Of a stretch of DNA of 64,000 nucleotides, positions 10,446-19,700 are shown one piece after another. Below the pieces are notes generated by a model. It was given only the letters and a program-made list of their open reading frames with translations, was not told where the DNA came from and made no database searches. The DNA comes from Strongylocentrotus droebachiensis (taxonomy: Eukaryota; Echinodermata; Echinoidea; Camarodonta; Strongylocentrotidae): assembly GCA_035222895.1 (NCBI GenBank), contig JAVYIG010006522.1, positions 1-64,000 on the forward strand. Reading direction: 5' to 3'. The translations under genes were made by a program, and so were the position numbers. Numbering within the stretch: the stretch's first letter is position 1; the number at the start of each line of letters is the position of its first letter.

Positions 10446-12978
10446 GCAGGGAAAAAAATACTTTAACAATTTCGGGGGTTACTTTTCAAGGTTGCTTGCA
10501 TGAAAATAACACTCTTTAATTTGTTTTGCATTGAACTTTATCCCAATTTGGGGACTCTGACTTTCGGGGGCTCTTTTGGGCATTTTGGGGGCTAATTCGC
10601 CGGAGCCCCCGCGTATTTTTTTTCCCTGAGAGAGAGCCTGGCAGGCATACAGACACAAAGAGAGACATTTTTGTTACATATGAGCAAGGAAACAGATTGT
10701 AGGAAGCTACATTTTGAATACAAACTATGGCAAAAAAATATTTTTAAAAAGGCACCCAATGTAATATCCTAATATATTCATTTTAAGAAAAAAACACTCC
10801 GGCTTACAACACTTGTTCATGATAATCTGGCATGTATTTAATATGCCCTGTTCAAATCTTTTTCTTCCAAACTTTAGCTGCATTCAAACTGACCAAACCC
10901 AGGTGCAACTCCAAACTCAGGCAAGACTCATTTAGCCACAGGTTTCTCAACGACTGGAACTCCCTCCCTGAGTTGGTGGTATCTGCAACCTCGGTAAACA
11001 GCTTTAAAGCCAGACTTGACAAATACCCGAAGAAGGAGCAATATAATTCACCATTCTCCCAGTAGACACTCCAATTATGACATTCCTGATATGACCCAGC
11101 AAGCAAGATATAGATGTAAAACGACTATGGTGCAAGACCCGGAAGCTGGGACATCCCCCCCCCCCCCTTGAAGTTAGACCTGGAAGCTTGGCAGCTGGAG
11201 ACGGCTTTCTTCCAGAAGCTTTGGTATTCAAGGTATTCAAGAAGATATTTAGACATATACATACATGTTTGTATCACGGCAATTCCCAATTACCTTTTTG
11301 TTTGTGATTTCATCCTGAATCTCTCCAAGTTTATTGCTTTTCCTTGCAAACTTGTTGATCTTCTGTTGATCTTCAAGTGTGACATTCACATCATCATCCT
11401 GCAAATATAAAAATCTTATTACATGAAGTAAAATGTAGGTTTATGGAAATCAAGGCAAAGGCGACTTGGTATATTTGTAAGTCATCTTTCTTTCAGTTTG
11501 GATGTTTTTCCTTACAGGGTTTACAGGCTTATAGAGAACAATGCAACCATAGAAATTTCTTTCTGATATAGGTTTATCTAAGTAACATCCTCATGCTAAA
11601 ATTTTAGATGGAGATCATGGAGATACAGTACACTTTATTATCTAATTGATGAGATTGCTGCTGGTCTCTGAATAAATCTAACGAAGATGATAAATTGATG
11701 GTGGTGGAGAAGATTAAAAGTAAGTACATGTTGTAGAAATATATGTTCTTATATACCTCACTTAAGAAATCCAGCCATCTGATTGGTCGGAATTGCATTC
11801 ATAAACTTTAACTATTTCTGTAAAATTCCCAGTAACCATGGTTAAAACAGTTCTAAAATCCCAGTAGCCATGGTTACCGGGAAAATAGTTCAGTCTCCAT
11901 GGTTACCCCATAGGTTTACATGTTAAAAAATGGTCTGAGCGATTGAGGATACCGTACGTGTGCGAAGAATTGGTCGGTAATTTCAATACAATTGAATCTC
12001 GATCGATCTTACCGACAATTTTATCTTGCATTGTTGACATGAAGACGAAAATAAACTTCCAAAAACAAAAAACAACATCTGCCGATAGATCTTGATCTAA
12101 GTTCGTGCCAATATGCATTGCAAAAGTAAAAGAAGGGTCCGTTTAATGGAGCTTTTGCGAAGCATCCATCACGCGAAGCCGTTTTCAATCTATTTTACTG
12201 TATATATTGGAGAAAACTGCCAAGCATGGTAACAGTGCGCGATGGCCAAGTGGTCTAAGGCGTTGATTATAGATATATCACCTTTTGTACGCAAGAGATC
12301 GAATCCCATCTTCGACAAAAAAAAATTATTTCTTATTTTTTAGTCCATTTTTTTTTTGGCATATAAAAGTATTAATGACTGCTTTAATATTCGAGAAATA
12401 GTTGTTTTTATACGCTCTCGGGAAGGTTACAATTGGGCTATTGCCCTCGGCACGCCTCGGGCAATAGCACAATTCTAACCTTCCCTTGAGCGTATAAAAA
12501 CAACTATATCTCTCAAAGCAGTTATTAATACTATAATATCATACAGAACAATTTCTAGAATAGTCTAGATTCTAGGTCCTCTAAACTTCAAAGTGAACCG
12601 GCGGTATTTGACTTGCGCTGTTGCGGTATTAATCATTGTGATTGTTGAACGTGGTTGGTTCATGAACAAAAACTGTCTAATTTTTGTATGAAATGTTACT
12701 CATTTATTATAATTTATGTTCTTTCTACTTCCCGTATTTGTGTAAAAGGTAATCTTATGTAATAAAACCGCTCAGCTCATCCATCCAATACATTAAAGAA
12801 GACCACATTTTACAAACAAAATGATAAACGTATGGGACTGTTCTGAAATTATATAGAGTCTACCTATTTTGCATTTCTGCAGCCGTCAAGACATATCAAA
12901 TCAATTTTTAAATTGGTGATAGATAATTGTGAATATACTTACGCCACCACCCGTTGCTTTCTTCATTGACAAAGCCAT
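8872..12978 (-). CDS. PFDN4: Prefoldin subunit 4 (PFDN4)
   Basis: A beta-type subunit of the prefoldin hexamer, which hands unfolded actin and tubulin to the CCT chaperonin in the cytosol. Four exons on the - strand, 12978-12943, 11398-11294, 10260-10193 and 9073-8872, join in frame to 136 residues plus TGA; the human protein has 134. Visible: MALSMKKATGGG start, DVNVTxEDQQKINKFAR at about 14-30 (first coiled-coil helix), KKxLQNLEDAxDEL, then FIPYQIGEVF at the beta-hairpin, a second helix (SVENAKTRMEEGIAALEAQ) and the family ending LKAQLYAKFGKNINLE. Introns 1 and 2 are GT-AG; intron 3 is AT-AC with U12 signals. The GTG-like upstream frame of the last exon runs into this intron and is not a start. 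Confidence 0.96.
9074..10192 (-). other. PFDN4: U12-type AT-AC intron of PFDN4
   Basis: Read on the - strand, the donor is ATATCCTTTC at 10192-10183, a perfect match to the minor-spliceosome consensus ATATCCTT. The branch-like site CACCTTGAC has its branch A at 9087, 13 bases from the intron end, and the acceptor is CAC|G. No GT is available at the exon 3 border, and the reading frame across FIP|YQIG is exactly restored. Length 1119 bases. Confidence 0.93.
9538..9575 (+). repeat. C-rich tract followed by A and TA run
   Basis: Run of C with a T interruption, then CAACAAAAAAAAA and a short TA repeat, inside the U12-type intron. Confidence 0.8.
10193..10260 (-). CDS. PFDN4: PFDN4 exon 3
   Basis: Acceptor gtag on the - strand. 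KDLQNLEDAADELVLGDDDD then FIP; ends CC in phase 2 immediately before ATATCCTT. Confidence 0.94.
10339..10446 (+). repeat. (GA)n microsatellite
   Basis: About 108 bases of GA dinucleotides with a few GGGA and GAAA interruptions, inside PFDN4 intron 2. Confidence 0.95.
10870..11110 (+). mobile_element. LINE 3' end: reverse-transcriptase ORF C-terminus
   Basis: Translation before TAG at 11063-11065 reads FSHRFLNDWNSLPELVVSAT then SVNSFKARLDKY. The pattern F-S-x-R-x-x-N-x-W-N-S-L-P followed by V-x-S-F-K-x-x-L-D-K is the familiar C-terminal tail of non-LTR retrotransposon ORF2 proteins (CR1/L2/RTE-like). It is truncated, opposite in strand to PFDN4, and inside intron 2. Confidence 0.75.
11154..11168 (+). 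repeat. Poly-C run
   Basis: About 13 consecutive C in PFDN4 intron 2, just past the LINE remnant. Confidence 0.9.
11294..11398 (-). CDS. PFDN4: PFDN4 exon 2
   Basis: Acceptor tttgcag, donor gtaatt. Encodes DDDVNVTLEDQQKINKFARK and ends TNKK; 105 bases, phase 0 at both ends. Confidence 0.95.
11835..11905 (+). promoter_or_regulatory. Three X-box-like motifs
   Basis: GTAACCATGGTTA, GTAGCCATGGTTACC and TCTCCATGGTTACCCC lie within about 75 bases in PFDN4 intron 1. They resemble the RFX X-box half-sites GTNNCC and ATGGNAAC, but may only be degenerate copies of a local repeat. Confidence 0.3.
12237..12316 (+). pseudogene. tRNA-Ser/Leu-like pseudogene or SINE head
   Basis: GCGCGATGGCCAAGTGGTCT matches the start and A box of class II tRNAs, and GATCGAATCCC matches the B box, with the right spacing for a long variable arm. 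The anticodon stem and acceptor stem do not pair well, and an A run follows, so it is a degenerate tRNA or SINE copy. Confidence 0.6.
12369..12532. mobile_element. Fold-back element of 164 bp
   Basis: AGTATTAATGACTGCTTT at the left pairs with AAAGCAGTTATTAATACT at the right. Inner arms GTTGTTTTTATACGCTC and GAGCGTATAAAAACAAC pair perfectly, and the tip is GGGCTATTGCCCTCGGCACG against CGCCTCGGGCAATAGC. Sits 50 bases past the tRNA-like sequence. Confidence 0.85.
12943..12978 (-). CDS. PFDN4: PFDN4 exon 1 (coding part)
   Basis: ATG at 12978-12976, MALSMKKATGGG, donor gtaagt. The KKA after a short N-terminus agrees with human PFDN4. An in-frame second ATG is at codon 5. Confidence 0.9.
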
Positions 12979-13290
12979 AACTCAATCCTTGTTAGAAAAA
13001 CAAATTTCACACCTCAGCTCTTCTTCTTTGCTTCTTCTTTTTTTCTTTTTCGCCAACAGATGGCTCCCTTCAGAAATTCATTAACGATATATGTGCGGTC
13101 GTGATCCGAGTGGGATCTATTGCTCTTATGTTATAACGCTATAAAGAATCCCTCGACGTATGACATTGAAGCGATATCCTAGTATTGGACAACTTATGGC
13201 TCTACATGAGTCATATTTTGACCCTAGAGTTTGGGCCAAGCTCAATGGGAATTTCCGCCAAGCAGCAAATATAAATGCAGATTAGACTCA
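12979..13290. promoter_or_regulatory. PFDN4 5' UTR and promoter region, possibly divergent
   Basis: Sequence upstream of the PFDN4 start, pyrimidine-rich on the + strand at 13018-13050. No TATA box was recognised for PFDN4. A candidate + strand non-coding exon follows, so it may be a shared promoter. Confidence 0.35.
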
Positions 13291-13418
13291 ACTGCGCCAC
13301 AACGCCTGTGTACTGCACTGTGAATGCCTTGAAATTGTGAAGGACTCAAGCTCCTAATCGAAAGAAGAAGAGGGGGAAAAATCTCCGTATTTCATCCACT
13401 TAAGTGAAATCTGATAAT
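13290..13418 (+). other. Candidate 5' non-coding exon (start uncertain)
   Basis: GATAAT|GTGAGT at 13413-13424 is a good splice donor about 440 bases from the PFDN4 ATG in divergent orientation. It could be a leader exon of the downstream NDRG gene. There is no coding evidence. Confidence 0.22.
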
Positions 13419-13810
13419 GTGAGTTTTTAAAGACTTTTTGCATGTTTTTTGTGTGATTTTAAGCAGAAATTACAGAGACAAATTTGTGGAACGGAGGTTC
13501 GTGCACATTTGTTGTGTGTGGATGTGTGAGTTGCACTTGCAGTTCTGACTGTGTGCTGAATCAATGGAATTTCCATGTGTAATGAATGAATGGAATCATT
13601 TCGAGTCTTTTTCGACTGTGTTGAACTGAGTGAAGATCATCTGTCTTTGCTGATGGCTAGGTATAGGCCTATGGATTTCTGTAGTCATACTCAGATCCTC
13701 TTATTGGAATTTAGGGCATTTAATTCTGAAAACGGGTCTAGATCTAGTGACGACTGTGTTAATCTCTGAAATGAATTGGCATGAGAATTGATAAAGAATT
13801 GATAATCAGA

Positions 13811-14228
13811 CAGTAGGGGTGCTAGTCCGAGAATAAGGATCATCCTCATAAACGAGGATTGCCATTGTAGACACGTCCGCATAAATAATGATCGTCCACA
13901 TTTTTGGCTTTGCGCAGACGTTTCATATTTCCGATCTGTGCGTTGGCGAAGCGAAAAACGGATTTTGCGATGATTTTCTTGATGCATTTATCATTGAATT
14001 TGTACAAAGACTCAGACTTTCACGCTATAAGCGATAAATCCTCGGGAAGACGGTAAACCCATAACTGGGGTTATTTTCTTATGCGGAATCCTGAAACCCG
14101 CAGAGCACCAATGAAAAAAACCTCCGCAAAAATGCAGACGATCCTTATTTTTAGGACGCAATTTGTCAGCGTTTACAAGAATATTTTTGTTTATGTGGAC
14201 GATCCTCATTGGACCAGCGCCTCTACTG
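13811..14228. mobile_element. TIR element of 418 bp, CAGTAG ends
   Basis: Left end CAGTAGGGGTGCTAGTCC and right end GGACCAGCGCCTCTACTG are inverted copies. The match continues inward as GGATCATCCTCATAAAC against GTTTATGTGGACGATCC, about 45 bp in all. No clean target duplication seen. No transposase coding. Confidence 0.75.
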
Positions 14229-14778
14229 ATAAGGCCTAAAATAAAAACTTGTTGGATTGCCCTTTGCGACCGAGCCAAAAATCTGAAAATCTACGGTCGG
14301 CATTTTAAAAAAGTTTATTTTTTTTTAACCATTTTTTAAAAATATTTTTATTAATGAATACAAAAATATGTATTTTGTTTGTTTAAATGAGATATGAATG
14401 AATAAAATCAAATTCTTACTAGTCAAAGTTCTGCCCTAGTTTCATAATCCTACTTGCGTAAACGTGCACGTAGGTAAACCCCGGCCTCGTGTACATGTAC
14501 GTGTTTATAAGCCCGTTTATACGCCCGTTTATACTATGCACTGTACCAGCTAGAAACCAAGGAGATTTGGGCGACGGTCGCTGTTTAGAGTTTTCTACGG
14601 AAAGGCTCACAACACTTTCATATTCATGACACATTTTGAAGGCACTAAAAAACATTGAAAATTTACGTAAAGACGAGATGAAAGGACATATACATCGAGA
14701 CAATTTGGAATCCGTTCACATTCCTAGCAAGTTTTACAGGTAGTTGAAAACCAACTTCGTCAGCTGGGAAACACAATG

Positions 14779-14872
14779 GCCCGAATTCACAAAGCAAGGT
14801 TTGAGCTCAAACCTCCTTTTGTTTCGCCAAACCTCCTTTTGTTCTTTACAAACCAGGTTTGTAAAAAACGCG
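14779..14872 (+). mobile_element. Half copy of the GGCCCGAATTC fold-back
   Basis: Repeats the left arm of the 1706-1896 element, from GGCCCGAATTCACAAAGCAA to ACAAACCAGGTTTGTAAA, then stops at a C-rich run. The right arm is missing. Confidence 0.85.
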
Positions 14873-15166
14873 TAACCCACCCCCCCCCCCTCCCCCAGTT
14901 GAGCCCCAAAAATTGCATATGAATGCGATCTTCCTCAAAGCAGTTCCCCAAAGTTGACAGCCCTGCAAATATGGATATATTTTATAGTAATTAGTAGTCC
15001 AGACCCAACTATCAATATTATGACTCTTCCAAAATCTGTTTGATGGAGGTTATTTGTTCGAATGCGTTTATAAAACGGTTGCTTTTGCCTTAGATAATCT
15101 AGTATTTTACGTAAAACATGGATCAAATCTCACCAACAATAATGAATATTTGTCTTATAATTTATA
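14873..15166. other. Unannotated stretch
   Basis: Starts with a C-rich run at 14877-14895; otherwise AT-rich with no coding or repeat signal that I can support. Confidence 0.5.
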
Positions 15167-15286
15167 TAAAGCTACGGTCACAAAGGTTACGAATCTCCTG
15201 AATTTCCATTGTCTGAAAATCGTTCGTACGGCGTTCGACGTTCGTACATGTAGCAGTTCGTAATGGCATTTGTGACCGAGGCTTTA
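15167..15286. mobile_element. Small MITE of 120 bp
   Basis: TAAAGCTACGGTCACAAA at the left mirrors TTTGTGACCGAGGCTTTA at the right, and GTTCGTACGGCGTTCGACGT inside is itself rich in short palindromes. TA-flanked. Confidence 0.75.
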
Positions 15287-16682
15287 CATTTTCTAACATA
15301 AGTCCTTAAAAAATGTATTAAATCTTGCATGTACACCACATTCACATTCCCAAAATCTCTGGTAAAGGGGTACTTTTTGCTAGTAAGGATGGAAAAATAG
15401 CTGCACGCAAAAATGATCCAATATAGTAGGCATACTCACTTGTGTGTTCAGTTTGCATTTTCAGTATGCTTAAAAACCCCTGCAGTAAAGTGAGTAAACT
15501 GAGTTTATTTCTGAATTGTTCATCAATAATTCAATATGTATTTCAATATTCATATACATGTACAGTGAAAGATATACTGTATAGTTTGTCCCAAAATACA
15601 TGAAAACCAACAACAAACAATTATTGTGAACAAACTATATGCTTTAAGAATATACATGTAGTTCCTTGATTTTTAGAAATTAATCATGCTTTAAAATGGT
15701 TCAGTGATCATATTAATCCATACATGCTTCATGGAGCAACACTGTTTTTGAAGTGGAATGTATGGATAATTCAATCAAAGAATCATTTGAAAGCATATGT
15801 ACAGTACTACAGTACTTCTACTTTATAAAAAGCAAGTAATCGTATTAATTATTTCAGCTCATACATGATGTACAGTAGGTTAGTGTCCACAAAAATCATT
15901 TGTATTCAGGTTTCATTTTTTTCTGGGACGCACTGTACATGTTCATGTACAATGTACAATGTACAAACTTTGACATGCTACAGCAAAAGATAGTGTTATG
16001 GACTGGTACCACAGTTAACCATAGTAGCATATTCAAGAAACACCTATATTCATCTTTTTTCATGATGTTTTACTTCACTATGCTTTTATTTCATGAATGA
16101 TTATGCAATACATGTATATTCAGCACATGTACATGTACATTGTTACTTGTTTGTCTCAATTTAATTGTAATATTCTCATAATAAAACTCTGACCATGGAA
16201 TTGTTTTTTACCCTTCTCTTATTGACATATTGTAGTAAATATTCACAATATTGCAATGTTTGTTCATTTGTTATTGTTTTTCAGTGAGTCTACAATAGAA
16301 TCTCATGTTCAGCATTTTTTCTCCTGACTTTTTCCTTAGATAGTATCGTTTACAAAAACTTTGAAAATCATTGTGCTTCTTCTTTATTTTTATAAAAATC
16401 ACAAAAATGGGGACGATTTATGAGTAAATATGTCATTGTACATGTATGTATTTGGTATACCGGTATTGTTTTTTCCACACATCACAATTTGACCACAGTG
16501 AAGCACTATTAGGAGACTTATCTTTTTGTAACACAGAAGTGATAGGTCCACATTTCTACCCAAAAATATGATACCATTTTGCAATTTTTTTCGCCTTATA
16601 TTCTATTGAAGTACATGTAAAATAATTCATCATTGTTTTTGCACTCATCTTGTTGGCAAATGAAGAAAGCAAACTATACAGA
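15287..16682. other. AT-rich non-coding DNA with dense TACATGTA motifs
   Basis: No exon recognised. ACATGTAC and TACATGTA repeats are frequent, for example 15920-15965 and 16110-16140. Confidence 0.6.
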
Positions 16683-16702
16683 ATGGAGCTCCAGGTTCAG
16701 AA
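16683..16702 (+). CDS. NDRG: NDRG candidate first coding exon
   Basis: ATG GAG CTC CAG GTT CAG AA|gtgagt gives MELQVQ, like the MxELQxVQ start of vertebrate NDRG2 and NDRG3. Spliced to 26881 it makes AAC and continues ERERE into KMSYSKLD in frame. Inferred from one donor and short similarity. Confidence 0.45.
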
Positions 16703-19700
16703 GTGAGTATCTTATATCATGCTAATATTTGGAATGAAGAAGAAGGAATAAACAAATGACTAACACCTCCCTCCCATCTTCCTGCACCCTGCATGTTCTA
16801 AGCCTCTTACCCCTGGTATGCAGTTTGGATACCCTGTTGATTGTATTCCTTATTTTCTTAAAATGTAAAAAGCTTAAACTTAATTGGCGAATGGTGATTT
16901 ATTTATCTTCATTTAAAGTTGATACTCTAAGACAATCCCAAATACTGAGATAATTACATAAATAGAAAGCTTTTAACCCCCATAATAACACCAAATGGTG
17001 TCCACCCGACAAAACAAGTTTAGAATAATGAAATTATTCGAGTAAACTCTACCAAAATATCTAAGTCTGAAACCCGGAAGTGCACGTAGAGTCGGGCCTC
17101 TATCCGTGACGTCACGAACGGGAGTCATGGGCTCAGTGAGAGTGAATGGCAGTGATATCCCTACGTAAATGCTATCCTGTCAGAGCTTAGATTTGTTGTT
17201 GTTAAGGAGTATATTTGATGGATTTTCTGTTTTCATTTGATTGAAGAATAACGAAGCAATATTTTCCAGTCGCTGATTTCTTTTTATATCCCCATATTCA
17301 CCTATTTGGTAGAGATTTAAAACGAGTTTACTGCTTAGGAATTAAAGTTAAATCGTGCACGTATGAATAGGCGGATGCATTATATTGTCATCATATAAGG
17401 TACAGGAGCAGTTTTGTAAAACGAATAGGTCTAGAACTATGATAGTAATTATCATAGATGTGTGTGACTGCCTCAAAAAATGATACAGTACCAGTTAAAC
17501 ATTTTATGTGGTAAAATATCAAACTTGAACGAGATCATGCAAGCGCGCTTCCTCTATAATATTTGGCGAGTGATGCGGCTCTTGCATGAACGTTCGTGAA
17601 GCGAGCAGAATCGAGAGATAAGACCAAGCCGCTGCTCTAGGCGCTGCTTGCTTGTGATGGAACGTACGTTCGCTAGTTATAATGTTTATCGGCAATTGCA
17701 AGAGAATGAAAGCGACGTTGCCAGCTAAGAAAAACAACTAACAAAGACTTGCTCCTGACTACCGGTGTCAGAATTGGTAGATGAAGGATCTTCAGGGCCA
17801 AGGAAGGCGAAAGACATGGGAAAAAGGAAGAAGAAACCATCGGGAGATCGCTGTAGTGTATGGTAATGAACTGTGCATGGGTAGACAGCTATACTGTTCA
17901 CTCCGTGCCTGCATGGGCCGATTTCAACACCAAAACAAAAATTACATGGTGAAAATATCGACTAATAGCACATCGTTGGCATGTATATGTCATAATTTTT
18001 AAAAGGGGAATTGATATTAATACTATGAAGTACTAGGGGAAGGTAAAGAATTGTACATAGAATTATGATTTATTAGACTTTTCAGCCTTTGAAACAAAAA
18101 TATGCAGAAAATCGTATCACTCTGCACATGTTTGCTATGGAGCATCCGGGTACGTGAATATACTCGCTCCCGGACGTGAGGTCATAAATAGTAGACCAGC
18201 GCCGTGACTGATTTTCTATGCAAAGAGAGGCGGATATTTTCAACATTTCAATCGAGGATTTCGAGTAGACAGAATTTTTTTGTGATATACTAAGTAATTG
18301 AAAAACTTAAAAATAACATATACTTGCCGTAGGTAACAAATTAAGGGACATTTATTTGCTTAGAGTATCAACTTTAAGCAGAAATATGTTTACAGGAATA
18401 TTACTAACAAGTATAAAAATAAGTACAATTTCTAATATTGAGTGAAGCTTTGAGAAATTGTTATTTAGGTTTTGAATTTGATTTGAACTTTGTTATTAAG
18501 TATCAGAAAGCTAACAATCATTCAGAATTCAGATTGAGCGATTAAACATATTGTTTAATTGCAAATGCACTTTAATTCCAGTGCAGTCTGTAGGCCTACA
18601 TGTGTATTTTGTATGCGTGAAAATATATGTACTTTTGACATGTACTGTAAACATCTGTGGGTATTACATGTACATGCCGGAGTTCAGATTTGGTTGATTG
18701 GTATTTTGATTTAAAAAGTATTTGTTTATCACTTTATGGGGAGCAAATCAATTTCAGAGATTGTTTAATTGCTTATTGGTAGGGATGGAGAGTGAATAAC
18801 AATAAAGCTGTTATGGATTGAAAAGAATTAGCAGGGTTGTGGTTTTGTTAACATAATCTAGTTTTTAAAAACTGTGGTTTTAGGGTATTTAACATGTTTT
18901 CCATCAGTTAAGTGAGGAATCTGTATTCCCCAGAGCTCTATTAGCATGTTTGAATGACCATTAAATGTGTTTGTTGGAAATGAATGCCAGATACTTACAA
19001 ATGTTACATGCAATACTAATATTAATGGATTTGATTTTAAGTTAAGGCTTGTCAGAATTTTTATCTGAATCTTAATGCATGTCCTTGTTTTGTTTAAATG
19101 TTTCCTTGTTGGTTTTGTTTTGTAGTTATTGTCACTGTTTCTTTTGTTTTACTATTGATGAATGCATACAAAATCGGAGCATTGTTGGACCATTTTGAAT
19201 GGGGGAGGGAGAGGGGGGGGGGGGGGGGGTGACAAATTGACAATTAATTTGCAGACACAATATCTGAAAACTTTCTAACTTACATGTACAAGCAAAGTAA
19301 ACAAAATGAGGTCCTCAGAATGGTCAAATTTGCAGACAGAAGATATGAAAAGGAAAAAAAATGGATTCCAATATATGCAAGTCATATTTATTTTCTTGGA
19401 CTGGGAGACATAGTTTGAATGGGGACAATCATTTCACCCCCTTCTCCCCTGCCCCTCCTGTCTTCTCTTGTGATGCCCTGTTGGGAATTAACCTTTAAAA
19501 AGTTATGTTCCCTTCTGCTTGCAATATTGATATTGAGAAAGGACTGAGGCATAGATTAGCGGGGGTGTCTATTGTCTATAGATAGATTGCGAAAAATGTG
19601 TTTAGGGGCTCTCTCAAAATGCCAACATGAAGAAAGTGATGCAGTTTGTATCCTGGACGAGCTCCATATGCTACACTGTTGCAACAATACATGCTCTTCA

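Noticed and set aside
12237-12316. Functional tRNA-Ser or tRNA-Leu gene
   Set aside because: Acceptor and anticodon stems do not pair properly; only the A and B boxes are kept.
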